From Rhodanobacter sp. ANJX3 (GTDB taxonomy: Bacteria; Pseudomonadota; Gammaproteobacteria; Xanthomonadales; Rhodanobacteraceae): a stretch of 64,000 nt of DNA. Where the stretch lies: NCBI RefSeq assembly GCF_014200755.1, contig NZ_JACHCM010000004.1:124001-188000 (forward strand), written 5' to 3'. This document shows, piece after piece, positions 43,622-53,079 of the stretch. Within the stretch, counting starts at the first letter, position 1; each line of letters begins with the position of its first letter. The notes beneath the pieces were generated by a model. That model saw nothing but the letters and a program-made list of their open reading frames with translations. It had not been told where the DNA came from and did not search any database. Made by a program: the position numbers and the translations under genes.

Positions 43622-43652
43622 CGAACGGCGCCTTCGGGCGCCGTTCGTTTTT
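43622..43652 (+). terminator. Rho-independent terminator after the DUF1328 gene
   Basis: CGAACGGCGCC pairs perfectly with GGCGCCGTTCG around a TTCG tetraloop and is followed by TTTTT. This is a textbook intrinsic terminator, so dnaG needs its own promoter in the 64 bp to its start or read-through. Confidence 0.92.
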
Positions 43653-43716
43653 CGGGCGTGCGAACTCCTCTGCCGAAACAAATTTCCCGCCAGCCAGCCG
43701 CTAAACTGGCGCTCTG

Positions 43717-45504
43717 ATGCGCGGCCTGATTCCCGACAGCTTTATCGATGAACTGCTTGCTCGCGTCGACATCGTCGACGTGATCGAACGGCGCGTGCCG
43801 CTGAAAAAAGCCGGGCGCGAGTGGACTGCCTGTTGCCCCTTCCACAACGAGCGCTCGCCGTCGTTTTACGTGAGCCCGGCCAAGCAGTTTTTCCACTGCT
43901 TCGGCTGCGGCGCGCACGGCAGCGCGCTGAAGTTTCTGATGGACTACGAGCGGCTGGAATTTCCCGACGCGGTCGAGGAACTGGCGCAAACCCTGGGCAT
44001 GACGGTGCCGCGCGAAGGCGGTCGCGATGCGGCGCCGCGCGAGGACAAGACGGATCTGTACGCCCTGCTCGACGCCTCCGCCAGCTGGTACCAAAGCGAG
44101 CTGCCGAAGAGCAAGGAGGCGCAGGCCTATTGCAAGAAACGCGGATTGGACGCCGAAACCATTGCGCGCTTTCGCCTCGGCTGGGCGCCGGCCGGCTACG
44201 ACGGCGTAATCAAGTCGCTGGGCAATAGCGAACGGCGCCTGCAGCTGCTCAACGAGGCCGGCATGGTCGCCAGCAGCGAGCAGGGGCGGAAATACGATCG
44301 TTTCCGCGAGCGGCTGATGTTTCCGATCCTGGATCGGCGCGGGCGCGTGATCGCCTTCGGCGGAAGAATTATTTTCAGCGCGCCTCCTGCGCGCGAAGAT
44401 CAAGAAGCAGGCATCCCTGCCCGCACTTCTCAACAGAGCACCTCACCCAAATACCTCAACTCGCCCGAGACGCCGCTGTTCCACAAGGGCCGCGAGCTGT
44501 TTGCGATGTGGCAGGTGAAGCAGGCCAATGCCAACCTGCCGCGCATCGTGGTGGTCGAAGGCTATATGGACGTGATCGCCCTGCATCAGGCCGGGCTGCC
44601 GATTGCGGTGGCCACGCTGGGCACCGCGACCACGCCCGAACATACCGAAGTGCTGTTCCGCGCCGCGCCCGACGTGGTGTTCTGCTTCGACGGCGACCGC
44701 GCCGGCCGCGCCGCGGCCTGGAAAGCGCTGGAGTCGGCGCTGCCGCGGCTGCGCGACGGACGCCAGGCGTACTTCCTGTTTCTGCCCGATGGTGAGGATC
44801 CCGATTCGCTGGTACGCAAGGAAGGCAAGGAAGGCTTCGAAAAGCGCATCAAGGAAGCGATGCCGCTGTCGGACTATTTTTTCAACGAACTGTCGCACGA
44901 CGTCGAGCTGGGCAGCCTGGACGGGCGTGCCCGGCTCGCCGAGCGCGCCCGTCCGCTGATCGGCAAGCTGCCCGACGGCGCGTTTCGCGATCTGATGGCA
45001 CAAGAGCTGGAGCGGCGCAGCGGCGCGCGCGCGCTGGTGCAACCCGAAGCGTCCAGCCATCGCGCGGTGCAACGCCCGATCGCAGTGCAGCGTTCGCTGG
45101 TGCGCAGCGCCATCGCCCTGCTGCTGACGCAGCCCGGCATCGCCGATCAGGTAGAGAAACCCTACCGGTTTCTGCCGCAGGACAAACCGGGTATCGGCCT
45201 GCTGGCCGAGCTGCTCGACATCGCCCGCTCGCGGCCGGGGATCAACTCCGCCATGCTGGTGGAGCACTTCGCCGAGCGCGAGGAATATCCGGCACTGCAG
45301 AAGCTGATGGCCGCCGTTTCGGTGGGTGAGCCGGACCGGCAGGCGCGCGAATTTCTCGATGCGATCGCTCGCCTGGAGCACCAGGCCAGCCTGACGCGCA
45401 AGCGCGAGCTTGAAAGCCGCCGCAGCGCGCTGAGCGACGCCGAAAAGGACGAGCTGCGAGCGCTGCTGCCGATCCGCGAGACGTTTACCTCGGACCTGAG
45501 TTAA
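43717..45504 (+). CDS. dnaG: DNA primase DnaG
   Basis: The product is 595 aa. The zinc-binding CHC2 domain has Cys40, His43, Cys61 and Cys64. The RNA polymerase domain carries the Toprim motifs VVEGYMDVI and FCFDGDRAGRAA, and a C-terminal DnaB-binding domain follows. Around residues 218-243, between FGGR and PKYLNSPETP, there are about 20 more residues than in E. coli DnaG, encoded by DNA of unlike composition (listed separately). It is followed by a convergent wrbA-type gene and not by rpoD, its usual operon partner in many gammaproteobacteria. Confidence 0.96.
   Translation: MRGLIPDSFIDELLARVDIVDVIERRVPLKKAGREWTACCPFHNERSPSFYVSPAKQFFHCFGCGAHGSALKFLMDYERLEFPDAVEELAQTLGMTVPREGGRDAAPREDKTDLYALLDASASWYQSELPKSKEAQAYCKKRGLDAETIARFRLGWAPAGYDGVIKSLGNSERRLQLLNEAGMVASSEQGRKYDRFRERLMFPILDRRGRVIAFGGRIIFSAPPAREDQEAGIPARTSQQSTSPKYLNSPETPLFHKGRELFAMWQVKQANANLPRIVVVEGYMDVIALHQAGLPIAVATLGTATTPEHTEVLFRAAPDVVFCFDGDRAGRAAAWKALESALPRLRDGRQAYFLFLPDGEDPDSLVRKEGKEGFEKRIKEAMPLSDYFFNELSHDVELGSLDGRARLAERARPLIGKLPDGAFRDLMAQELERRSGARALVQPEASSHRAVQRPIAVQRSLVRSAIALLLTQPGIADQVEKPYRFLPQDKPGIGLLAELLDIARSRPGINSAMLVEHFAEREEYPALQKLMAAVSVGEPDRQAREFLDAIARLEHQASLTRKRELESRRSALSDAEKDELRALLPIRETFTSDLS
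44368..44445 (+). repeat. In-frame palindromic insertion within dnaG
   Basis: About 78 bp, with codons such as AGA-ATT-ATT before it and ACT-TCT-CAA within it that are rare nearby, contain two small inverted repeats, GCGCGC-CTCCT-GCGCGC and GCAGG-CATC-CCTGC. It encodes roughly residues 218-243. Because it keeps frame, it looks like a REP- or RPE-like element that became protein. Confidence 0.55.
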
Positions 45505-45519
45505 ACGTTGCGGACACCA

Positions 45520-45551
45520 CGCGAGCCGCCGCCGGTGGCCGGCAGCTCGCG
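45520..45551. terminator. Hairpin between convergent dnaG and wrbA-type genes
   Basis: CGCGAGC (45520-45526) pairs with GCTCGCG (45545-45551), with further GCCG/CGGC pairing inside. No U-run follows on either strand, so termination by this hairpin alone is uncertain. Confidence 0.42.
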
Positions 45552-45562
45552 CTCTAACACGC

Positions 45563-46138
45563 TCAGCCTTTCAGCTTCACCGCAAACTTCGCCACACGCT
45601 CGCCGAGCAGGCGCGCCGTTTCCAGGTCGCCCGATCGCGGCGCCTCGTCCGGCGACGCGTCCGACGGGGAAATCGCCAGCGCACCGGCCGAACCGGCCGT
45701 CCAGTTCACGTTGCTCGGGCCATCTTCCTTTTTGTTGGAGGGCAGTAGGCCGGTGCCGATCCATATCTGGCCGTGCTGCTGCGACAGCGTGAAGAAATAG
45801 GTAATGGTGGAAAACTTGTCGCCGTTGACCGAGGCGGAGTTGGTGAAACCGGCGGCGATCTTGTCCTTCCACGCGCTGCTGAACCAGGGCTTGGAGCTGG
45901 CGTCGGCGAATTTCTTGAACTGCCACGCCGGGCCGCCCATATAAGTGGGGCTACCGTAAATGATCGCGTCCTGCGCGCCTAGCGTCTCCAGCGCGCCCTC
46001 CGGCAGATCGCCCTGCTCGTCGATGCGAAACACCGTCACCTCGGCGCCGGCGACGCCCGCCGCGCCCTTCTGCACCGCTTCGGCCTGCTTGGCAGTGTGG
46101 CCGTAGCCGCTGAAATAAACGATGGCGATTTTTGCCAT
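45563..46138 (-). CDS. NAD(P)H:quinone oxidoreductase / flavodoxin, WrbA family
   Basis: The product is 191 aa. The FMN phosphate loop is YFSGYGHTAKQAEAV, followed by GSPTYMGGPAWQFKKF and the WxxGTGLLP-like isoalloxazine segment. It is shorter at the C-terminus than E. coli WrbA (198 aa) but keeps the multimer-forming region. It probably reduces quinones by two electrons to avoid radicals. Convergent with dnaG, divergent from dedA. Confidence 0.88.
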   Translation of the reverse strand: MAKIAIVYFSGYGHTAKQAEAVQKGAAGVAGAEVTVFRIDEQGDLPEGALETLGAQDAIIYGSPTYMGGPAWQFKKFADASSKPWFSSAWKDKIAAGFTNSASVNGDKFSTITYFFTLSQQHGQIWIGTGLLPSNKKEDGPSNVNWTAGSAGALAISPSDASPDEAPRSGDLETARLLGERVAKFAVKLKG

Positions 46139-46325
46139 GAGAAGCTCCCGTCAGGTTGTGTGTCGTTTATGTCTGGAGCCTGCAAGGGGAAACATCAAGC
46201 CCGCGCACGGATGCTCGGCGGTGGCTGATGCGTGGTGGGGCATCCTGTCACCCCGCGGGCAACGGTCACGCAACGTGTGGGATGATGCCGCTTTGCCATC
46301 AACTACCGGCGCCGCGCCGGCACGC

Positions 46326-46958
46326 ATGGATTTGCTTGAACGACTGATCACGATTTTCGCCGAAAACGGCTACGTTGCGGTCTTTATCGCGCTGATGATC
46401 TGCGGCGCGGGCCTGCCCCTGCCGGAAGATGTCACCCTGGTCGCCGGCGGCGTGATCGCCGGGCTGGGCTACGTCAACGTGCACGGCATGTTTGCGCTGG
46501 CGATGTTCGGCGTGCTGCTGGGCGATTCGGCGATCTTCCTGCTCGGCTACCGCTACGGGTCCAGCATTCTGAAGTGGCGCTTCGTGGCGCGCATCCTGAC
46601 CCCGAAGCGTTACCAGATGGTGCAGGAAAAATTTGTCCGCTACGGCAACCGCATGCTGTTCGTCGCCCGTTTCCTGCCGGGCATGCGCACCACGATGTAC
46701 ATCACCGCCGGCATCAGCCACCGGGTGTCGTTTTTGCGCTTTCTGCTGATCGATGGGCTGGCCGCGCTGATCAGCGTGCCGTTCTGGGTGTATCTGGGCT
46801 ATTTCGGTGCCGACAACCACGAATGGCTGATGAAATGGATGGGCCGCGGACAGAGCAGCCTGTGGGCGCTGGTCGGCATCATCGCCGTCCTGCTGCTGGT
46901 GCTGTGGTGGCGGCATCGGCGACGCAGCAACACGCAGGCCGACGGCAAGTCGGCCTGA
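46326..46958 (+). CDS. DedA family inner-membrane protein
   Basis: The product is 210 aa. ENGYVAVFIALMICGAGLPLPEDVTLVAGGVIAGLG opens the DedA domain. The GDSAIFLLGYRYG and FVARFLPGMRTTMYITAGIS motifs (re-entrant loop with essential acidic and Arg residues) follow, ending in a basic tail. DedA proteins act as flippases for undecaprenyl phosphate or phosphatidylethanolamine. I start at the ATG at 46326; an upstream in-frame start would overlap the divergent wrbA-type gene. Confidence 0.9.
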   Translation: MDLLERLITIFAENGYVAVFIALMICGAGLPLPEDVTLVAGGVIAGLGYVNVHGMFALAMFGVLLGDSAIFLLGYRYGSSILKWRFVARILTPKRYQMVQEKFVRYGNRMLFVARFLPGMRTTMYITAGISHRVSFLRFLLIDGLAALISVPFWVYLGYFGADNHEWLMKWMGRGQSSLWALVGIIAVLLLVLWWRHRRRSNTQADGKSA

Positions 46959-47009
46959 TCTGCTCCATCTTCGGGCAGGCGCGTATGCTCCGCGATCGCG
47001 TTCGTCGCA

Positions 47010-48494
47010 CTACCGGCCGATCGGTTCCTGACGATTCCACCAGCCGCCGCCCAGCGCCTGAAACAGCGCTACCGTATCGGCATAGCGACTGGCCTGTGCG
47101 CTGGCAACCGCGATCTGCGCCTGTTGTGCGGTTTGCTGGGCGTTGAGCAGGGCCACCTCGGATATATCGCCCAGCGCCAGCTGTCGCTGTGCGATCGCCA
47201 GGCTTTTCGCCGCGGCGCTGGACGAGGTCTGCGCGGCAGCCAGCGTATCGGCATCGGAGCGAATGGCGAACAGCGTATCGGCCACGTTCTGAAAGGCCGC
47301 CACGACCGTAGTACGGTACTGCGCCTCGGCCTGTTCGTTCGCCGCCTTCGCCGCGCGCTCCTGATGCAGCAGGCTGCCGCCCTCGAAGATCGGTTGGGCC
47401 ACGCCGGCGCCCAGGCTCCAGAAATTCGTCGCATCCTTGAACAGGTCGTTGAAGCGCGTGGGCGAACTGCCAGCGCCCGCACTGAGAGTCAGCTTAGGAA
47501 AGCGGTTGGCAATGGCCACGCCGACCTGGGCATTGGCCGCATGCCACTGCGCCTGCGCCGCACGCACGTCCGGGCGTTGCCTCACCAGCTGCGAGGGAAT
47601 CGACAGCGGCAGATCGTGCGGCAGCTGCAGCTCGGCCAGATCGAAATGGACGGCTATATCATCACTGGAATAGAGGCCGAGCAGCGCGGCTAGTGCATCG
47701 CGCTGCTGCGCCAGCTGCTTTTCCAGCGGCGGCAGGGTCGCCTGGGCCTGCGCCAGCAGCGCCACTTGCGCGGCCACATCGGACTCGGCCAGCTGACCCA
47801 GCGCGAACTCGCGTCGCACCGTCGCCAGCACCTTTGTCTGGCTGTCGACAATGTCGTGCGTGGCCGCGATCTGCGCGCGCAGTCCGGCTTCCTGGATGGC
47901 GGCCAGCGCCACGTTAGAGGTGAGCGTGAGATAGGTCGCTTCCAACTGAAAGCGCTGCGCATCGGCCTGCGCCTGCAAGGACTCCACCGCACGCCGGTTG
48001 CCGCCGAAGATATCCGGCATGTACGACACGCTGACCTGGGCGGTGGTCAGCGTGTAGTAGTTGGCATTGGATTCCAGCGGGCTCGATAACGTAGACGGAT
48101 TGCGCTGGCGCGTGGTGTTGATGCCGGCATCGACCGATGGGTAATACGAACCCTTCTGCGCCGCCACGTTCTCCTGCGCCTGGCGCAGTGCGGCGCGTGC
48201 GCTCTGCATGCCGGGATTGGACGCCAGCGCCTGCGTAATCAGTTGGTTCAACGCGGGCGAGTGGAACAGCATCCACCACTGCGCGGGCAGCTGCATATCG
48301 GTAACGAAACGCTGAGCGTCACCACCAGCGTTCGCCGTCGTGGCGGACGCGGACGCGGCGTAACGATCCACCGGCGGCGCGGGAGGCTGCTTGAAGTCCG
48401 GTCCCACCATACAGCCGGCTACAAACAGGGGCGTCAGCAGAACGGCTAAACGCGCTGCGGCGCGCGGCAGCCGTCGATGATTGAAAACGGTCAT
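47010..48494 (-). CDS. Outer-membrane efflux lipoprotein (NodT/OprM family)
   Basis: The product is 494 aa. The signal peptide ends in the lipobox FVAGC. MVGPDFKQPPAP and two long TolC-like repeats follow, with WWMLFHSPALNQLITQALASNPG and LPLSIPSQLVRQRPDVRAAQAQ. This is the outer-membrane channel of RND pumps. AGGAGA eight nt upstream fixes the start at 48494. It is the third gene of the adaptor-pump-channel operon (59 nt after the pump) and gives the system a complete tripartite set. Confidence 0.93.
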   Translation of the reverse strand: MTVFNHRRLPRAAARLAVLLTPLFVAGCMVGPDFKQPPAPPVDRYAASASATTANAGGDAQRFVTDMQLPAQWWMLFHSPALNQLITQALASNPGMQSARAALRQAQENVAAQKGSYYPSVDAGINTTRQRNPSTLSSPLESNANYYTLTTAQVSVSYMPDIFGGNRRAVESLQAQADAQRFQLEATYLTLTSNVALAAIQEAGLRAQIAATHDIVDSQTKVLATVRREFALGQLAESDVAAQVALLAQAQATLPPLEKQLAQQRDALAALLGLYSSDDIAVHFDLAELQLPHDLPLSIPSQLVRQRPDVRAAQAQWHAANAQVGVAIANRFPKLTLSAGAGSSPTRFNDLFKDATNFWSLGAGVAQPIFEGGSLLHQERAAKAANEQAEAQYRTTVVAAFQNVADTLFAIRSDADTLAAAQTSSSAAAKSLAIAQRQLALGDISEVALLNAQQTAQQAQIAVASAQASRYADTVALFQALGGGWWNRQEPIGR

Positions 48495-48553
48495 CGCCCG
48501 ATCTCCTTGCGCGCACGGCGTCGCACGCCACGTTGTCGTTGGAATACGCATGC

Positions 48554-51500
48554 TCATGACTCCTCGGCCACGCGCGACTTGCGCGCCACGCGGCGTTCGA
48601 TGGCGTACTCGATCGCAAAGTAAAACGCGGGCAGGATAAACAGCGTCAGCAGGGTGGCGATCGGCAGACCGCCGACGACGACGGAGGCCAGGCCGCGCTG
48701 CACATCGGTACCGATACCGGTGGCCATCGCCGCCGGCAGCATGCCGACGCTGGCCACCGTCGCGGTCATTAGCACCGGGCGGAAGCGCTCGGTGGCGCCG
48801 GCCACGACGGCCTGCTCGATCGACAGCCCTTCGGCGCGCACGCGGTTGATATTGGAGATCATGATGATGCCGTTCTGCACCGCCACACCGAACAGCGCGA
48901 TGAAGCCGACCGCGGTGGCGATGTTCAGCGTCTCGCCGCGCAAGTGCAGCGAAATCAGCCCGCCCAATGTGGCCAGCGGCACTACCGCCAGCACCAGAAC
49001 CGATTGCCGCAGCTTGCCGAATTCGGCATACAGCAGCACGGCCATGATCGCCATTACCAGACCGAGCACCACGATCAGCCGCGCCTGCGCGCGCTGCTGG
49101 TTTTCGAACGTGCCGGCCCACTCGGTGCGGTAGGTCTGCCTGTCGAAATGCACTTTCTGATCGATCTGTTTCTGCGCGTCGGCCAGGTACTCCGACAGCG
49201 CGCGATCGCGGTTGTCGACGCGAATGGTCAGCTCGCGCTCGTTCTTCTCATGCGAGATCGTGCTTTCGCCGGTTTTCAAGCTGATATGCGCAACCTCCTT
49301 CAAAGGGATCTGCGCACCGTTCGCCGCCGACAGCGGCAGGTTGCCGATCGCTTCGACGCTGTTGGCAATCGCCTGCGGCACCCGCGCGGTCACATTGTAG
49401 GTGCGGTCGCCGACGTAGACCTGGGTGATGGGCGCGCCGCCGATGGCCGTCTGAATCAGTCCGCTGATATCAGCGACGTTGATGCCGTAGCGCGCCGCTG
49501 CCATGCGATCGGCTTCGATCGCCAGCTGCGGAATCGGAGACTCCTGAAAGATCGACGCATCGGCCGTTCCACGCACGCCTTTGAGCACGTCGACGATGGC
49601 GTTGCCGATGCGCCGCATCTCGCCCAGGTCATCGCCGTAGATGCGCATCACCAGCGGGCTGTGCGCGCCGCCGATCATGTCGTTCTCGCCGTCGACGATC
49701 GGCTGGCTGATACCGATGCTCATGCCGGGAAGCTGCTGCATGCGCGCGTTGAACTTGCGCAGAAACTGCGCCTTGCTTTCGCCGTTGGCCCAGCTGCTGT
49801 ACGGCGTGAGACCGACACCCGCTTCCACATGCGAGGGCGTCCACGGATCGGTGCCGGTATCGTTGCGGCCGAGCTGGGTCACGATGTAGGACACTTCGGG
49901 AAACTCGCGCACCGCGCGACGCAGCTCGCCGGTCATCTCACTGGCCTTGTCCAGCGACAGGCCGCTGGGCATCTGCACCTGCAGCCACAGCGAACCTTCG
50001 TCCAGATCCGGCAGAAACTCGCGGCCCAGCGAACCGCCGAGCAGCGCCACCGCCAGCAGCGCCACGCCAGTGATGACGTAAACCACCGGCAGATGATTCA
50101 GCAGCTTGTCGAGCACGCGGCTGTAGCCGTGCTGCAGGCGCTCCAGCGGCTTGTTGTGGAACAGCTTGCGCGGCTTGCGCAGCGCGATATACGCCAGGCC
50201 CGGCGTCAGCGTGATCGTGCACAGCAAGGCCGCCAGCAGCGCAAAGCCGACGGTGAAGGCCATCGGCGCGAACAGCTTGCCCTCGGCGTGTTCGAACGCC
50301 AGCAGCGGCGCATAGGCGGTGATGATGATCAGCGTGGCGAAGAAGATCGAACGGCCGACGTGCGCGGTCACCGTCATCACGTCGTCCTCGGTCAAGGCTT
50401 CGTCCGGCTTTTCCTCGCGCCGGCGCAGAATCGCTTCGGTCACCACGATGGTGCCGTCGACGATCACGCCGAAATCGATCGCGCCCAGCGAAAACAGATT
50501 CGCCGGCATCTTCAAGAAGTGCATCAGGATGAACACGGTGACCAGCGACATCGGAATCGCCACCGCCGCCACCAGCGCGGCGCGTACGTTGCCGAGGAAG
50601 AGAATCAGCACGATGCAGACCAGGCCAACGCCTTCCATCACCGTGTGCAGCACCTTTTCCTTGGTCGCCTTGACCAGGTCGTCGCGATCGATATACGGCA
50701 CGATGCGCACGTCCTGCGCAGCCAGCCGCCGGTTGAGCTCGGCGACCTTGGCGTGGATGCCTTCGAGCACGCGCGAGGGGTTTTCGTACTTCAGCAGGTC
50801 GACGATGCCCTCGATGGTATCGGGGTTGCTGTCCTTGCCCAGGATGCCTTCGCGCACCTGATGGCCGTACTGCAGCTTGCCCAGGTCGCGCACGAATACC
50901 GGCACGCCGTTCGACTGCGTCACCACGATGGCGCCCAGATCCTGCAGCGAATGCACCATGCCGATGCCGCGCACGATGTACGACTGCTCGCCGCGCGTGA
51001 TGCGACCTCCGCCGGCATTGGACGTATTGGCGGAAATGGCCGTGCTGACCTGGTTGACGCTGACCTTGTAGCGCAGCAGCTGCGCCGGATCGAGCTCCAG
51101 CTGAAACTCCTTGGTGAAGCCGCCGAACACGTCGACATTGGCCACGCCCGGCACCTGCTGCAGCGCCGGCACGATGGTCCAGTTCTGCAGCTCGGACAGC
51201 TGCATCAGGTTCTTCGTGTCCGACTCCAGCGTATAGCGATAGATCTCGCCGGCCGGTCCCGAGACCGGATCGAGGCTGGGCGTGATGCCCGGCGGCAAGG
51301 TCACCTGCGCCAGCCGCTCGGTTATGCGCTGGCGCTCCCAGTAATCCTCGGCGCCGTCCTTGAAGGTCATGGTGATCAGCGACAGGCCGAAAGTGCTGCT
51401 GGAACGAATATTCACCAGCCCGGGCGTGCTGGCCAGGCCGCGCTCCAGCGGCGTGGTGACCTGCTGCTCGATCTCCTCCGCGGCCAGGCCCGGTACCTGC

Positions 51501-51667
51501 GTGGTCACCTGCGCGGTGACGTCGCTGAGTTCGGGATAGGCCTCGATCGCCAGCTGCGTCCACGAGTAATACCCGAACAGCGCCACCAGCACCGTCACCA
51601 CCAGAAACAGCACGCGGCGGTGAAAACAAAAGCGCAGGATCGCGTCGATCCAGGACTGATTAATCAT
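48554..51667 (-). CDS. Heavy-metal RND efflux pump, CzcA type
   Basis: The product is 1037 aa with 12 helices and two periplasmic loops. Asp398, Asp404 and Glu411 of DFGVIVDGTIVVTE are all present; this is the proton-relay signature of the CzcA/CnrA group of divalent metal (Co, Zn, Cd, Ni) pumps, while Cu/Ag pumps (CusA) carry a different motif at this site. It starts 8 bp inside the adaptor gene, so translation is coupled. No metal-sensor regulator gene lies in the window, so the inducer is unknown. Confidence 0.93.
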   Translation of the reverse strand: MINQSWIDAILRFCFHRRVLFLVVTVLVALFGYYSWTQLAIEAYPELSDVTAQVTTQVPGLAAEEIEQQVTTPLERGLASTPGLVNIRSSSTFGLSLITMTFKDGAEDYWERQRITERLAQVTLPPGITPSLDPVSGPAGEIYRYTLESDTKNLMQLSELQNWTIVPALQQVPGVANVDVFGGFTKEFQLELDPAQLLRYKVSVNQVSTAISANTSNAGGGRITRGEQSYIVRGIGMVHSLQDLGAIVVTQSNGVPVFVRDLGKLQYGHQVREGILGKDSNPDTIEGIVDLLKYENPSRVLEGIHAKVAELNRRLAAQDVRIVPYIDRDDLVKATKEKVLHTVMEGVGLVCIVLILFLGNVRAALVAAVAIPMSLVTVFILMHFLKMPANLFSLGAIDFGVIVDGTIVVTEAILRRREEKPDEALTEDDVMTVTAHVGRSIFFATLIIITAYAPLLAFEHAEGKLFAPMAFTVGFALLAALLCTITLTPGLAYIALRKPRKLFHNKPLERLQHGYSRVLDKLLNHLPVVYVITGVALLAVALLGGSLGREFLPDLDEGSLWLQVQMPSGLSLDKASEMTGELRRAVREFPEVSYIVTQLGRNDTGTDPWTPSHVEAGVGLTPYSSWANGESKAQFLRKFNARMQQLPGMSIGISQPIVDGENDMIGGAHSPLVMRIYGDDLGEMRRIGNAIVDVLKGVRGTADASIFQESPIPQLAIEADRMAAARYGINVADISGLIQTAIGGAPITQVYVGDRTYNVTARVPQAIANSVEAIGNLPLSAANGAQIPLKEVAHISLKTGESTISHEKNERELTIRVDNRDRALSEYLADAQKQIDQKVHFDRQTYRTEWAGTFENQQRAQARLIVVLGLVMAIMAVLLYAEFGKLRQSVLVLAVVPLATLGGLISLHLRGETLNIATAVGFIALFGVAVQNGIIMISNINRVRAEGLSIEQAVVAGATERFRPVLMTATVASVGMLPAAMATGIGTDVQRGLASVVVGGLPIATLLTLFILPAFYFAIEYAIERRVARKSRVAEES

Positions 51668-52808
51668 TGAGCAGCACTCCGCCCTTCACCACCACGCGAT
51701 CGCCCTGGCGCAGGCCGGACAGCACGCGCGTGCCGGTGCCTTCGTCATCGCCCAGCTGCACGGTGCGGCGCTGGAAGATCCACGGCGATACTTCGACCAG
51801 CACGGTGGTGCTGTCGTTGTTCATCAGCAGCGCGGACTCCGGCACGAACACCTGCGCCGGCTGCGCCGCGGCGAACGTCGCGGTGGCGAACATATTGGGT
51901 TTCAGGCGGCCGTCGGCATTGGCGATGACGATGCGCACCATGCCGCGGCGCGTGTCCGGCTGCAGCACACTGCCGACGGTGGCGACGCGGCCATGCAGCA
52001 CGCTGCCCGGATAGGCGGACAGCGACACGTCGGCCGACTCGCCCGGTTTCACCAGGGCCAGATCGTCTTCGGCCACATCCGCCGTGACCCAGACCGAATC
52101 GAGGTTGACGATCGTCATCATGGACGCCGTGACGTCGTTGACGTAGGTGCCCGGCGCAATCGACAGCGCGGTGATGCTGCCGTCCATCGGTGCAAACACG
52201 CGGATGCCGTGCGCGTCGGCAAGCTGGCCGCCACCCCCGGTTCCGCCGACCGCGGCCAACCTCGCTCGCGCGCGCCGGTCCTCGTCCAGCGCCTGGGTAT
52301 AGCCGCTCTGCGCGGCCTGCATATCCTTCACTGCCGCGCCGCCGGCCTGTTGCACGGCCTGCGCGCGATCGAGGCTTTTCTTCGCCAGGTCCAGCGCATC
52401 GCGCGCCTTGGCGGCATCGCTGACCGCCTGCGCAAAGTCGCCCGACGCGATCGCGGCCAGCAGCTGGCCGCGATGCACGGTGTCGCCCAGCCCGACCTTC
52501 AGCGCGGCGATCTTGCCCGACAGCGGCGGCAGTATATTGGCCGTGCGCGCGGGATCGGCCTCGACCATCGCCGGCGCAGTCAGCGTGTGCGGCACCGCAC
52601 GCAACTCGACCGTCTGCACCTGCAGGCGCGAGCGCAATGGCGAATGCTCGGGTATGCGCAGCAGGCCGTGATCGTCGATGACCGCCGGCTCCGGCGGTGC
52701 TTCCTTGGGCGATTGCGAACAGGCCGTCAGCCAAACGATCAACACGATGGCGGCGAAGCGGCGAAGCGGATTTTTGATGGTTTGAAAGCGCACGGGCTTC
52801 CCCTTCAT
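51660..52808 (-). CDS. RND periplasmic adaptor (CzcB/CusB type), lipoprotein
   Basis: The product is 382 aa. A signal peptide with lipobox WLTAC (Cys30) is followed by the beta-barrel and lipoyl domains, the latter split by a coiled-coil hairpin (about 120-185 with DLAKKSLDRAQAVQQAGGAAVKD), and a membrane-proximal domain ending in VLSGLRQGDRVVVKGGVLL. It links the pump with the outer-membrane channel. It is the first gene of the operon. The 271 bp upstream (52809-53079) hold its promoter, not resolved by eye. Confidence 0.92.
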   Translation of the reverse strand: MKGKPVRFQTIKNPLRRFAAIVLIVWLTACSQSPKEAPPEPAVIDDHGLLRIPEHSPLRSRLQVQTVELRAVPHTLTAPAMVEADPARTANILPPLSGKIAALKVGLGDTVHRGQLLAAIASGDFAQAVSDAAKARDALDLAKKSLDRAQAVQQAGGAAVKDMQAAQSGYTQALDEDRRARARLAAVGGTGGGGQLADAHGIRVFAPMDGSITALSIAPGTYVNDVTASMMTIVNLDSVWVTADVAEDDLALVKPGESADVSLSAYPGSVLHGRVATVGSVLQPDTRRGMVRIVIANADGRLKPNMFATATFAAAQPAQVFVPESALLMNNDSTTVLVEVSPWIFQRRTVQLGDDEGTGTRVLSGLRQGDRVVVKGGVLLND

Positions 52809-53079
52809 GCAGCGGGCTCATGCGGGCGACGACTACGCAGTCGAAGCGGCGCGGAAACGGCAAGGAGAGCGTGCAACTCGAACGAGCTGCGGGCGCATCC
52901 CGGGCCGCGGTCAGACCGTCGACGGCCGCCGCGTCCAGGCATCACCCCATGGGGAGCATGCGCGATGGCGGCGTCAGAACGACGGCAAATTCTTGGTCTT
53001 GGTGGATTGGCTTTTTGACTAATCGACTTCGGGAATCAGGGTCCAAGGCAGGTGTTCTCCTTCTTCGTACGATGGGCGG

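Noticed and set aside
48944-51670. A plus-strand open frame of 908 codons opposite the CzcA-type pump
   Set aside because: Same reason: composition typical of an antisense shadow, no motif.
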